A DNA stretch of 64,000 nucleotides from Pseudomarimonas salicorniae. Lineage in GTDB: Bacteria; Pseudomonadota; Gammaproteobacteria; Xanthomonadales; Xanthomonadaceae. The notes beneath the pieces are model-generated. The model ran no database searches. It saw only the letters and a program-made list of their open reading frames with translations, and had not been told where the DNA came from. Shown in pieces: positions 27,568 to 36,674 of this stretch (positions within the stretch are counted from its first letter, which is position 1; each line of letters starts with the position of its first letter). The stretch spans positions 62,001-126,000 of the forward strand of contig NZ_JALNMH010000011.1 in the NCBI RefSeq assembly GCF_023156535.1. Reading direction: 5' to 3'. A program made the translations under genes and the position numbers.

Positions 27568-29091
27568 ATGTTGTCCATGGCTTCGAGTTGGCCTCTACTC
27601 AGTCTGCTGATCTGGGTGCCGGTGCTGGGCGGCGCGGCAACGCTGCTGTTCGGCCCGAACAGGGCGGCGGCCGCCAAGAGCTTTGCGCTGCTGGTCTCGA
27701 TCCTGGTGTTTCTGCTCAGCCTGCCGCTGTACACGGGTTTTGACGCCAGTTCGGCGGCCATGCAGTTCGTCGAGAACAAGGCATGGATCCCGGCGCTGGA
27801 TATCTTCTACGCCCTGGGCGTTGACGGCATCTCGGTCGCGCTGATCATGCTGACGACCTTCACCACCGTGCTGGTCGTGGTCCTTGCCTGGGGGTCGGTG
27901 ACCGACCGGGTTCACCAGTACCTGGCTGCCTTCCTGATCCTGGAGGGCATGATGGTCGGCGTGTTCGCGGCCATGGACGCGATGCTGTTCTACGTGTTCT
28001 TCGAGGGCATGCTGATCCCGATGTTCATCATCATCGGCGTCTGGGGCGGCCAGCGGCGCGTCTACGCGGCGATCAAGTTCTTCCTCTACACCTTCCTCGG
28101 CTCGGTGTTCATGCTGGTCGGGCTGGTCTACCTGTACCTGAAGGGCGGCAGCTTCCAGCTGGCCGATCTCTACACGCTGAAGCTCGGCGCGACCGAGCAG
28201 ATGTGGCTGTTCTTCGCCTTCCTGCTGGCCTTTGCGGTCAAGGTGCCGATGTTCCCCGTGCACACCTGGCTTCCCGACGCCCACGTCGAGGCGCCGACCG
28301 GTGGCTCGGTGGTGCTGGCGGCGATCATGCTGAAGATCGGCGGTTACGGCTTCATCCGCTTCTCCCTGCCGATCGTCCCGGATGCCGGGCAGGAGTGGGC
28401 CTGGCTGGTGATCGCGCTGTCGCTGATCGCCGTGGTCTATGTCGGCCTGGTCGCGCTGGTGCAGGAGGACATGAAGAAGCTGATCGCCTATTCGTCGATC
28501 TCGCACATGGGCTTTGTCACCCTGGGCTGCTTCATCGCCTTCGCCCTGATCCGCGAGTCCGGCCGCACCGACGCCGCCGAGCTCGGCCTGCAGGGCGCGA
28601 TGGTCCAGATGATCTCGCACGGCTTCATCTCCGGCGCGATGTTCTCCTGTGTCGGCGTGATCTATGACCGCATGCACACCCGGCGGATCGCCGACTACGG
28701 TGGCGTGGTCAACACCATGCCCTGCTTCGCGGCCTTCTTCGTCCTGTTCGGCATGGCCAACTCCGGTCTTCCCGGCACCTCGGGCTTCGTTGGCGAGTTC
28801 ATGGTCATCCTGGCGGCCTTCCAGGCCAACCCGTGGCTGGCCGCGCTGGCCGGACTGACCCTGGTGATCGGCGCCGCCTACACGCTGTGGCTGGTCAAGC
28901 GGGTCGTTTTCGGTGAGGTGGCCAACCCGAATGTCGCCCAGCTGACCGATCTCAACGCCCGCGAGGCCATCGTGCTGGCAACGTTTGCGGCGGCGGTGCT
29001 GGCCTTCGGCATCTACCCGAAGCCGCTGACCGACCTCATGGATGCCTCCGTGGCGCAACTGGCGGCGCAACTCGCCGTGTCCAAGCTGTAA
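27568..29091 (+). CDS. nuoM: NADH-quinone oxidoreductase subunit M (antiporter-like)
   Basis: 507 residues from ATG 27568; an ATG at 27577 with AAGGA eight bases upstream is an equally good start. Motifs: FFEGMLIPMFIIIGVWGG, KVPMFPVHTWLPDAHVEAPTGGS and LQGAMVQMISHGFISGAMF. It is the middle proton-pumping subunit of complex I. Confidence 0.95.
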   Translation: MLSMASSWPLLSLLIWVPVLGGAATLLFGPNRAAAAKSFALLVSILVFLLSLPLYTGFDASSAAMQFVENKAWIPALDIFYALGVDGISVALIMLTTFTTVLVVVLAWGSVTDRVHQYLAAFLILEGMMVGVFAAMDAMLFYVFFEGMLIPMFIIIGVWGGQRRVYAAIKFFLYTFLGSVFMLVGLVYLYLKGGSFQLADLYTLKLGATEQMWLFFAFLLAFAVKVPMFPVHTWLPDAHVEAPTGGSVVLAAIMLKIGGYGFIRFSLPIVPDAGQEWAWLVIALSLIAVVYVGLVALVQEDMKKLIAYSSISHMGFVTLGCFIAFALIRESGRTDAAELGLQGAMVQMISHGFISGAMFSCVGVIYDRMHTRRIADYGGVVNTMPCFAAFFVLFGMANSGLPGTSGFVGEFMVILAAFQANPWLAALAGLTLVIGAAYTLWLVKRVVFGEVANPNVAQLTDLNAREAIVLATFAAAVLAFGIYPKPLTDLMDASVAQLAAQLAVSKL

Positions 29092-29094
29092 GGG

Positions 29095-30546
29095 ATGACT
29101 TCCGCGATGAATGCCGCCGACCTGGCCCCGCTGCTTCCAGAAATCTTCCTGCTCAGCGCGACCTGCGCCCTGCTGCTGATCGACCTGTTCATCAGCGAAT
29201 CGCGCCGCGGGCTGACCCACTTCCTGTCGCTCGCGGTGCTCGCCTCGACCGCGGCCCTGCTGGTGCGTGCGCCGTCCGAGGTCAGCGTGACCGCCTTCGG
29301 CGGCATGTTCATCCGCGACGGCGTGGCCGATGCGCTGAAACTGTTCATCATCGTGGTCAGCGCGGCCTCCATCGTCTACGCCAAGGCCTATCTTCAGGAG
29401 CGCAAGCTGTTCCGCGGCGAGTTCCACGTCCTGGTGCTGTTTGCCGTCCTCGGCATGATGGTGCTGGTCTCGGCGGGCAACCTCGTGACCGTCTACCTCG
29501 GCCTTGAGCTGCTGGCGCTGTCGTCATACGCCCTGGTTGCCATCGACCGGGACAACAAGCGCGCCTCCGAAGCGGCGATGAAGTACTTCGTCCTCGGTTC
29601 GCTGGCCTCGGGCATGCTGCTCTACGGCATGAGCATGATCTACGGCGCCACCGGCAGCCTGGACATTGCCAGCATCCGTTTCGCTTCGCTGGAACTTGAT
29701 GCCCAGCAGACGCTGTTCCTGCTCGGTGTGGTGTTCGTTCTGGTCGGCATCGCCTTCAAGTTCGGCGCCGCGCCCTTCCACATGTGGCTGCCTGACGTCT
29801 ACCAGGGCGCGCCGACCGCGATCACGCTGTTCATCGGCTCGGCGCCCAAGCTCGCCGCCTTCGGCATGGCCTACCGCCTGCTCGACGGCGCGGCCGGCGG
29901 CATCGAGGCCGATTGGCGCACCCTGATCGCCTGGCTGGCGGTGGCTTCGCTGGCCATCGGCAACGTGATCGCGATCGCCCAGACCAACCTCAAGCGCATG
30001 CTGGCCTACTCGACGATCTCGCATGTCGGGTTCCTGTTCCTTGGCCTTGCCAACGGCACCGCGGTCGGATTCTCGGCGGCGATGTTCTACGCCATCTGCT
30101 ACGCGATCATGGCCGCGGGCGCCTTCGCCGGCATCCTGCTGCTGGCCCGCAAGGGCTTCGAGGCCGAGGAGATCAGCGACTTCGCCGGCCTCGGCAAGCG
30201 CCATCCGATGTACGCCGCCTGCGTCATGTTGCTGATGGGGTCGATGGCCGGCCTGCCGCCGCTGCTCGGCTTCTGGGCCAAGCTCGCCGTCATCCGCGCC
30301 GCCGTCGACGCCGACATGATCTGGCTTGCCATCACCGCCGTGGTCTTCGCCGTGATCGGTGCCTACTACTACATCCGGGTGATCAAGGTCATGTTCTTCG
30401 ACCCGCCCGCCGACGGCGTCGAGGCCGAGCCCTCGGCTGACGTCCAGCTGCGTTGGCTGTTCACCATCAACGCCGCGCTGATGCTGGTACTCGGTGTGTT
30501 CTCCGGCCCGCTGCTGGCCTGGTGCGAGCGCAGCCTCGGAGTCTGA
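29095..30546 (+). CDS. nuoN: NADH-quinone oxidoreductase subunit N (antiporter-like)
   Basis: 483 residues, starts three bases after nuoM; ATG 29107 is an alternative start. Motifs: LGLELLALSSYALVA, FKFGAAPFHMWLPDVYQGAPT, LKRMLAYSTISHVG and AGLPPLLGFWAKL. Last gene of the complete nuoA-N set, so the organism makes a full proton-pumping complex I. The gap after it (30547-31137) holds only repeats. Confidence 0.96.
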   Translation: MTSAMNAADLAPLLPEIFLLSATCALLLIDLFISESRRGLTHFLSLAVLASTAALLVRAPSEVSVTAFGGMFIRDGVADALKLFIIVVSAASIVYAKAYLQERKLFRGEFHVLVLFAVLGMMVLVSAGNLVTVYLGLELLALSSYALVAIDRDNKRASEAAMKYFVLGSLASGMLLYGMSMIYGATGSLDIASIRFASLELDAQQTLFLLGVVFVLVGIAFKFGAAPFHMWLPDVYQGAPTAITLFIGSAPKLAAFGMAYRLLDGAAGGIEADWRTLIAWLAVASLAIGNVIAIAQTNLKRMLAYSTISHVGFLFLGLANGTAVGFSAAMFYAICYAIMAAGAFAGILLLARKGFEAEEISDFAGLGKRHPMYAACVMLLMGSMAGLPPLLGFWAKLAVIRAAVDADMIWLAITAVVFAVIGAYYYIRVIKVMFFDPPADGVEAEPSADVQLRWLFTINAALMLVLGVFSGPLLAWCERSLGV

Positions 30547-30751
30547 GAGAAGGCTCGATCCGGGCGCATCCTCAACGTCCGCCCAGGCCCGTCAAGTGGC
30601 GGGATTCCTGCAGGAGCGCCCTTCAGCGCCACCGCGGACGGTCGCTCCGGCCGCAGTCCGCGGCAGACCCGCGGCGTTGCGGTCGCGGGCGAGCCCGCTC
30701 ATACCCGCCGCTTCGTTGGGAGGCTGGCGAAGGCGCACGGTTCGGGCGCAA

Positions 30752-31099
30752 AGCAGACCTTCCGCAAAACCCGAATGTAGGAGCCAGCTTGCTGGCGATC
30801 GTCCCTTCCGGGGCGCCTATCGCCAGCAAGCTGGCTCCTACGTGCGACGGCGTTGCCAGGCCCGGTCTGCGCCGCCAAGTAGGCCTTGCCGCAGTCAAAT
30901 TGTGGGAGTGTCCAGGGGCGCGACCGCAGCGCTACGGATTCACCACAGACCGCGGCCAGAGCGGATTTCCGCGGTCGCGCCCAAGGGCGCTCCCACAGTC
31001 GGGCTCGTTGCGCGTCGGCGAAGCCCCATAGGGTGTGCCTTGGCGCACCGATACGGGCGTTTGGAAGGTATGCCCGGTGCGGCCAGCCGCACCCTATGG
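30752..31099. repeat. Composite REP array, copy A
   Basis: Three palindromic modules lie in series: a REP pair beginning GTAGGAGCCAGCTTGC (30777-30841), a second pair TGTGGGAG...CTCCCACA (30901-30997), and a third module around ATAGGGTGTGCCTTGGCGCAC to GCCGCACCCTATGG (about 31028-31099). Almost the whole 350 bp recurs in inverted orientation at 41501-41850. The rest of 30547-31137 is GC-rich non-coding DNA with a further partial palindrome near 30610-30690; no gene is seen. Confidence 0.88.
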
Positions 31100-31137
31100 A
31101 TGTCCGCTTCGCGCCCGAAACGGCCTCTCGCCGCGCG

Positions 31138-32091
31138 CTAATCCAGCGTCTTGCTCTCGGCCACGGCGAGCATCTCGGGGCTTTCCGGCTGGCCGGTGGG
31201 ACGGTGCAGCAGGGGATGCAGGAAGACGCCGGCGACGACGATGGCGGCGCCGGCGTAGAAGGTCCACTGCACTTCCTGCTGCTCGCCGAAGATCAGGGCG
31301 GCGAGGGCGATGGCGTAGATCGGCTCGAGGTTGACCGCCAACTGGGCGGAAAACGCGCTGAGCTGGCGCAGCGCGACCAGGGAAAGGGCGAAGGGCAGCA
31401 GGGTGCAGCCGAAGGCGAGCAGGGCGAGCCAGAGCCAGTCCTGCTGCCCGGGCAGGGTCCAGGGCGCCACGCCGGCCTGCTCGGGGAGCAGCAGGGCGAG
31501 CAGGGGGGCAAGGAGGGTCAGGGCGGCGGTGCCGGCGCCCAGTTCGATGCTGGTGACCGCCAGCGGATCGGCATGTTCGACCAGCAGCTTGTTGAGGCTG
31601 CCGAAGATCGCCACCAGCAGGGCCGAGAGCACACCGATCAATACCCCGTACCACATGGCATCAGGGATGCCGCCAACCACCAGGGCCACGCCCGGCAGCA
31701 TGGTGACGCCGAGCAGCAGATCGCGCCAGGCGATGCCGCGGCGCTGCATCAGCGGCTCGACCACGGCCAGGAAGACCGGGCCCAGGGCGATGCAGGTGGC
31801 GGCCACCGAGGCATTGGCCAGCTTGATCGCGGCATAGAAGGTCACCCAGTGCAGGGCGACCAGTACGCCGATTCCGGCATAGGCCAGCAGCAGGCGTGTC
31901 TGCAGGGCGCGGATCGCGCGGACCACCCGCGGCAGCAGCAGCAGGGCCACGCTGACCAGGAGCATCCGCCACCAGACCAGGGGCAGGGCGGCAAGGCTGA
32001 TCAGCTTGCCGAGGATGGCGGTAAAGCCCCACAGCAGCACGCAGAAGTGGATCTGGAAGAAGGCGCGGCGCCGCGCGGCATCGGCGTGCAT
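31138..32091 (-). CDS. EamA/DMT-family membrane transporter
   Basis: 317 residues with ten predicted membrane helices in two five-helix EamA repeats. The first repeat opens FFQIHFCVLLWGFTAILGKLIS and includes HWVTFYAAIKLANASVAATC; the second ends AVNLEPIYAIALAALIFGEQQ. Drug/metabolite transporters of this type export metabolites or amino acids; the substrate cannot be told. It follows the SDR at 32094 by two bases on the same strand, so the two are probably one operon. Confidence 0.88.
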   Translation of the reverse strand: MHADAARRRAFFQIHFCVLLWGFTAILGKLISLAALPLVWWRMLLVSVALLLLPRVVRAIRALQTRLLLAYAGIGVLVALHWVTFYAAIKLANASVAATCIALGPVFLAVVEPLMQRRGIAWRDLLLGVTMLPGVALVVGGIPDAMWYGVLIGVLSALLVAIFGSLNKLLVEHADPLAVTSIELGAGTAALTLLAPLLALLLPEQAGVAPWTLPGQQDWLWLALLAFGCTLLPFALSLVALRQLSAFSAQLAVNLEPIYAIALAALIFGEQQEVQWTFYAGAAIVVAGVFLHPLLHRPTGQPESPEMLAVAESKTLD

Positions 32092-32093
32092 GG

Positions 32094-32762
32094 TTACCAG
32101 GGCAGCTCCTCACCCTTGGCATGCCAGAAGCGCCCGCTGCGCGAGGCATCCAGCTCGTCAAGGCGCTGGGCCAGCGACTCGGCCGACTCGGATGCTTCCA
32201 CATCGCCGCGGCCGCCGGTCATTTCGGTGCGGACGAAGCCCGGGTGCAGCAGGGCGACATGAATGTCTCGCGGGGCGAGGTCGATGGCCAGGCTGCGGCC
32301 AGCGGCGTTCAGCGCGGCCTTGGACATGCGGTAGCCGTACTGGCCGCCCGATCCGTTGTCGGCGATCGAGCCCATGCGGCTGGTGATCAGACCGACCCGC
32401 GCGCCCTTGGCCAGCTTCGGCAGCAAGGTCACCACGGCCTGCAGCGGCGCCAGCGCATTGCCGGCGAGCTGCTCGGAGACGCCGCCAAAGCCCTCATCCG
32501 CCAGCGACTCAAGGCGGTCGCCGCGCAGGATGCCGGCGCACACAACCAGTCGGTCCACCGGCCGGTCCAGCGTGTCGCGCAGGCGGATCAGGTCGTCGGT
32601 GTGGCGCAGGTCGATGCCTTCGATGACGGTGGCGCCGGTGGCGTCAAGCGCCTTGCTCGTCTGGCGGCAGGTGGCGGTCACGCTGTGCCCGCGATCGAGG
32701 TGCCGGCGGACCAGCTCAAGGCCGATGCCGCGATTGCTGCCGAGGATCAGGGTGTGGGACAT
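32094..32762 (-). CDS. SDR-family oxidoreductase (C-factor/CsgA-like)
   Basis: 222 residues. Rossmann motif LGSNRGIGLELVRR, CAGI in place of NNAG, a Ser in ITSRMGSI and the catalytic Y-x3-K in YGYRMSKAALNAA. The motif HPGFVRTEMTGG and overall length match carbonyl-reductase-like proteins related to myxobacterial C-factor CsgA. Substrate unknown. Transcribed with the EamA gene. Confidence 0.85.
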   Translation of the reverse strand: MSHTLILGSNRGIGLELVRRHLDRGHSVTATCRQTSKALDATGATVIEGIDLRHTDDLIRLRDTLDRPVDRLVVCAGILRGDRLESLADEGFGGVSEQLAGNALAPLQAVVTLLPKLAKGARVGLITSRMGSIADNGSGGQYGYRMSKAALNAAGRSLAIDLAPRDIHVALLHPGFVRTEMTGGRGDVEASESAESLAQRLDELDASRSGRFWHAKGEELPW

Positions 32763-32835
32763 GGCGCCTCCCGTGGCGTGTGGGACAGCCCGCGATCATC
32801 GCCGATCGTGGGTGAACATCGCCATGACCCCGGGT

Positions 32836-33954
32836 CTACCAGCGCGCGCGCAGGTCGAGCAGATAGCGGTCGATGCGCTCGTCGCGGCCATCGGCGCGCT
32901 CGAAGAAGCCGGACAGCTGCAGGCTCCAGGTTTCGTCGATGCCGTAGGCAATCCAGGGCATCACCCCGCGCGCCGCGCTATGGAACCACCAGTCATCCTC
33001 GTTGAAGGCCGCCGGCACGGCGTCGCGGCCGATGCGCTGGAAGGCGCTGGCGATCTCCCACTGGCCGGGGATCAGGGCGCTGCCGTAGACGATCGAGAAG
33101 CGCGCGCCGCGGCCGTCCCGATCGGCGCCGAGGTTGTCGACCAGGTCAAGACGCAGTTCCAGCGGCCGCTCGCCAAACATCCGGCGCACGGCGCCCTGCA
33201 GGTTGATCAGTTCGAAATCGCTGGCCAGGCGCCCGTCGACCACGCGGTTGCTGCGCATCAGGCCGCTGCGACGGGTCGACTCAAGCCGGTCGTAGTGCCA
33301 GTAGCCGGCGTGCAGCTCGCCTGAGAACACGCCGCCTTCGTTGAGGAACCAGGAGAACTGCGCGGCGGCGAGTCGCGAGTCGTCCTCGCCCAGATGGTCA
33401 GGGGCGAAGTAGCCGGCCTGGGCGACGAAGCGGTGGAAGTCGCCGATCGGGCGTTCGTGCTGCAGGCTGGCGCCAATCGGGCGCAGGTCGCGATCCCAGG
33501 TCAGCGGGGTGAAGGCCAGGGGCAGGACACTCTTGCCCAGCTGCCACTGCAGCGTATCGCCGCGCCAGCCGACGGCGAACTCGTCGATGCCCACGCCGTC
33601 GGACTTCTCGTTGTCGAGGTTGCGCAGGTTGTCGGCGTTGTCATCGCTGCCGAGTCCGAACTTGGCTACCGCGCGCAGCGTCCACGTCCCATCGTCGCGG
33701 ACGAGGCCGGCGCGCAGTCGCGAGCGCAGGCGTTCGATGTCCTCACGGTTGCTGAAACCGTGGGTGGATTCCGCGCGCAGGGCGAGATCGCCGGTGGCCC
33801 GCCAGGCGCTCCGGACCGGCTGGTCCTCGAACTCGGCCGACTGCAGCAAGGGGTCGATCTCCTGTGCGCCAGCGGCCGCGGTCACGAGCGCCAGCAGAAG
33901 CCCGCACAGCGAGCGGCTGGGGAGTCGGGCGGGACGGGGGCTCGGGCGCGGCAT
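32836..33954 (-). CDS. Putative outer-membrane beta-barrel (porin-like) protein (cassette 2)
   Basis: 372 residues from ATG 33954, chosen because GAGGAAA lies eight bases upstream; a GTG at 33978 would overlap the kinase. Signal peptide SLCGLLLALVTAAAGA. The mature part has alternating amphipathic strands (WTLRAVAKFGLGSD, LQWQLGKSVLPLAF, GGVFSGELHAGYWHYD, LELRLDLVDNLGAD) and ends YLLDLRARW with the terminal aromatic typical of barrel proteins. I do not recognise a named family. It is the last gene of the receiver-cupredoxin-kinase operon, in the place that DUF3034 holds in cassette 1. Confidence 0.7.
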   Translation of the reverse strand: MPRPSPRPARLPSRSLCGLLLALVTAAAGAQEIDPLLQSAEFEDQPVRSAWRATGDLALRAESTHGFSNREDIERLRSRLRAGLVRDDGTWTLRAVAKFGLGSDDNADNLRNLDNEKSDGVGIDEFAVGWRGDTLQWQLGKSVLPLAFTPLTWDRDLRPIGASLQHERPIGDFHRFVAQAGYFAPDHLGEDDSRLAAAQFSWFLNEGGVFSGELHAGYWHYDRLESTRRSGLMRSNRVVDGRLASDFELINLQGAVRRMFGERPLELRLDLVDNLGADRDGRGARFSIVYGSALIPGQWEIASAFQRIGRDAVPAAFNEDDWWFHSAARGVMPWIAYGIDETWSLQLSGFFERADGRDERIDRYLLDLRARW

Positions 33955-33970
33955 CGGCTTTCCTCGCGGC

Positions 33971-36619
33971 TCAGGCACGCAGCGCGGAAAGCGCGCGCCC
34001 CAGCTCGGTGGCGGACTGGTAGCGGTCCTCGCGGCGGCGCTGCAGGCAGCGCAGGATGATCGCGTCGAGGGCCTCGGGCAGGTCCGGCTTCAGCTCGCGC
34101 GGCGAGGGCGTCTCGCCCTGCATCTGCGCCATGTAGATTTCCACCGTGGTGCTGCCGGGGAAGGGCAGGCGGCCGCAGAACATTTCGCAGAGCAGCACGC
34201 CGCTGGCGAAAATGTCGGCGCGGTGGTCGACGTCCTCGCCGGCCAGCTGCTCGGGCGCCGAATAGGCTGGGGTGCCGACGTACATCCCGGGCTCGGTCTG
34301 TCCAGGCGCGATGCGGCGGATCGGGCGGGCGATGCCGAAGTCCATCAGCTTGGCGTTGCCGCTGGCCTCGAGGATCAGGTTTTCCGGCTTGATGTCGCGG
34401 TGCAGGACGCCGACGTCGTGGGCGGCCTCAAGGCCCGCGCAGAGCTGGCGGGCGATGCGCAGCGCGGCGGTATAAGGCACCGAGCCGCTCTGCTGCAGCA
34501 GGTAGCGCAGGGTCATGCCGCGTACGTATTCCATGCTGATGAAAGGCATGCCTTCGATCTCACCGAAGTCGAAGGTGCGCAGCACGTTTGGATGGGTGAT
34601 CCGGCGGGCCAGCTTGATCTCGCTCTTCAGGCGCTCGAGCTGGTCGCGGTCGCGCAGGGCGTCGGGCTTGAGCATCTTCAGCGCGACAACGTCGTCAAGC
34701 TCCAGGTCGCGGGCCTTGTAGACCACGCCCATGCCGCCGCTGCCGAGCACGGAGAGCACCCGGAAGCGTCCGCTCAGCCGCTGCCCGGGCACGAGGGCCT
34801 GGGCGTCGCCCCCGCGCGCGGCCGGTCGCTCAACGGTGGCCGCGCTGGCCGTCGCCCGGGGCGCGCGCGGCTGGGGCGGGCTGGCCGGCAGGCCGGACAG
34901 GGCAGAGCGGGCCACGGCATAGTAGGGTTTGCCGCTGAGTGCGCCCTTCACCACCTTGCGTTCCACTTCGGGAAGCTCGCTGCGGAGTCGTTCGCCGAGG
35001 GGGCGGGAGAGCAGCAACCAGCCTGCGCCGCTTTCGGCCAGCAGCCGCTCGACGCCGTGCAGGGCCGCGCCCCAGGCGATATCCGGCCGGCCGGCCGCGC
35101 CGACCTCGACCAGCAGCTCGCCCTCGCCGATCGCGGCGCGCAGGCCCGGGTGGTCTGCCAGCGCACCGCGCAGCACGTGCAAGGCGGAGACCAGGGCCTG
35201 ATCGCCTTCGAAAACCAGCAGGGCGTCGGTGCCGAAGGCGGCCGGCAGCTGCCCGCCATGGTCCTCGGCAAGGCCTGCCAGCGCGTCGAGCAACTCGCGC
35301 ACCGCGCCCTGTCGCGCCGCGCGCTCGCCTTCGGTGGGCAGGGCAGAGCGCAGGTCGACCAGCAGCAACAGGCCGCCCAGCCAGCGTGAGGCAGGCAGGT
35401 CTCCGGCCGCGCCCGCGGTTTCCGGTTCGTCTCCCGGTTCGGGGAGCAGCCGTGAGAGGTGGGTGACGTAGGACTCGATGTCGCGCTCTCCGCGAAGATC
35501 CGAGAGCAGGCTGTCGAAGGCGCGCGAGAGTTCGGCCAGTTCATCGCGACCTTCCAGATGGAAGCGCGTCTGGTAGTTGCCGGACACCGCGTCCTTGGCC
35601 GCGCGAGCCATGTCGCGCAGCGGGCGCAGGGTGGTCCGGGCGAGCAGCAGGCTCAGCGGCAGGGCGACGAGCAGGGCGGCGAGGCCCGCGACAGCCACCG
35701 TATTGAGGATCGCGCGGTAGCCTGCTTCGGCGCGATCGAGCGAGGTCAGCTGCAGGGCCGAGCCGACTTCGGCGCCGCCTTCCAGCGACAGCGGCCGCAG
35801 GCGCGCCACCCAGCGCGAGCCGGCCAGCTGCAGTTCGCTGCGCTCGAGCGCGCCGGTTCGGCGGACCGCCTCGCCGAGCTCCGACCCTTCGCGGCGAAGC
35901 GCCGCATCGAGGTCGGCCAGCTCGTTGGCCGCGAGCGAGGAGGCACCGATCACGATGCCATCGTCGCGCGGCAGCAGGAAGGCGATGTCGGCATCGCTGA
36001 TTGCCCGGATGCGTTCGGCCATGGCCAGGTCGATGGCCCGGGCGACGATCAGGAAACCGACCAGGTCGCCGCCCTGGTCCAGCGGCCAGACCGCCGCCTG
36101 GTAGAGCGCGCTGCCCATCCGCCAGTAGCCGCTGATCGGCGTGATCGGCTCCACCGCTGAGGCGATGAAGGGATCAGCCGCCAGAGACTCCTCGATCGGC
36201 TCGGGCTGGTCGCTGCGGGCAAGCACCTGGCCGAGGGGGTCCAGCACCATGCCGAGGTCGAAGCCGAAGGCCTCCTGGCGCTCGACCAGCAGGTCGTAGA
36301 TCGAGGCGGTTTCGGCAAGGCCCGCCGGGGCGGCGCCGGGCACGCCGCCCTGCGACTCGCTGATGTAGTTGACGAAGGGCGCGTCGGCGGCGATCAGCTG
36401 AACCTTGAGTTCCACCTCGGCGAGGCGCTGGCTGGCAAACTCCTGCTGAACCGTGGCGCTGGACTCCAGCGCATGACGCACCGCCCGTTCGGCCACCGCC
36501 GCGCCCTGGCGGAAGCTGACCCAGACCGCGGCACCAATGGCCAGCAACAGCAGGCCGGCCACCAGCAGGAACATGCGCGTGGCGAGCGGCAGGCGGCGGG
36601 TGGAGGCGGGATCGCTCAA
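33971..36619 (-). CDS. Transmembrane sensor Ser/Thr protein kinase with HAMP and degenerate cyclase-like domain (cassette 2)
   Basis: 882 residues from a TTG start with AGGA at a proper distance. Order: membrane helix ~15-35, periplasmic sensor of ~250 residues, second helix ~305-330, HAMP, a middle region resembling a class III nucleotidyl cyclase without catalytic residues (LLLLVDLRSALPTEGE, FGTDALLVFEGD, GAALHGVERLLAESGAG), then a complete Hanks-type kinase: GSGGMGVVYKA, K648, HRDIKPEN with D742, DFG with D760 and APEQ. The kinase is C-terminal, opposite to PknB-type proteins. The sensor resembles that of the EAL protein in cassette 1. Gene neighbours suggest it reads a copper/redox envelope signal. 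Confidence 0.88.
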   Translation of the reverse strand: MSDPASTRRLPLATRMFLLVAGLLLLAIGAAVWVSFRQGAAVAERAVRHALESSATVQQEFASQRLAEVELKVQLIAADAPFVNYISESQGGVPGAAPAGLAETASIYDLLVERQEAFGFDLGMVLDPLGQVLARSDQPEPIEESLAADPFIASAVEPITPISGYWRMGSALYQAAVWPLDQGGDLVGFLIVARAIDLAMAERIRAISDADIAFLLPRDDGIVIGASSLAANELADLDAALRREGSELGEAVRRTGALERSELQLAGSRWVARLRPLSLEGGAEVGSALQLTSLDRAEAGYRAILNTVAVAGLAALLVALPLSLLLARTTLRPLRDMARAAKDAVSGNYQTRFHLEGRDELAELSRAFDSLLSDLRGERDIESYVTHLSRLLPEPGDEPETAGAAGDLPASRWLGGLLLLVDLRSALPTEGERAARQGAVRELLDALAGLAEDHGGQLPAAFGTDALLVFEGDQALVSALHVLRGALADHPGLRAAIGEGELLVEVGAAGRPDIAWGAALHGVERLLAESGAGWLLLSRPLGERLRSELPEVERKVVKGALSGKPYYAVARSALSGLPASPPQPRAPRATASAATVERPAARGGDAQALVPGQRLSGRFRVLSVLGSGGMGVVYKARDLELDDVVALKMLKPDALRDRDQLERLKSEIKLARRITHPNVLRTFDFGEIEGMPFISMEYVRGMTLRYLLQQSGSVPYTAALRIARQLCAGLEAAHDVGVLHRDIKPENLILEASGNAKLMDFGIARPIRRIAPGQTEPGMYVGTPAYSAPEQLAGEDVDHRADIFASGVLLCEMFCGRLPFPGSTTVEIYMAQMQGETPSPRELKPDLPEALDAIILRCLQRRREDRYQSATELGRALSALRA

Positions 36620-36674
36620 CGGTCCTGGGTGGTCAATGGAAGCCTGCGGTTGGGGCGGCCGGCGCGCAGCGCGA

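Noticed and set aside
27595-29427. 610-codon - strand open frame across nuoM and nuoN
   Set aside because: Low-complexity antisense frame; nuoM and nuoN are certain.
30752-31099. Insertion sequence near the REP arrays
   Set aside because: No transposase or RAYT gene is encoded in the window; only palindromic repeats are seen.
30886-32262. 458-codon + strand open frame starting in the REP array
   Set aside because: It reads antisense through the EamA transporter and SDR genes and is Gln/Gly-rich with no domain.
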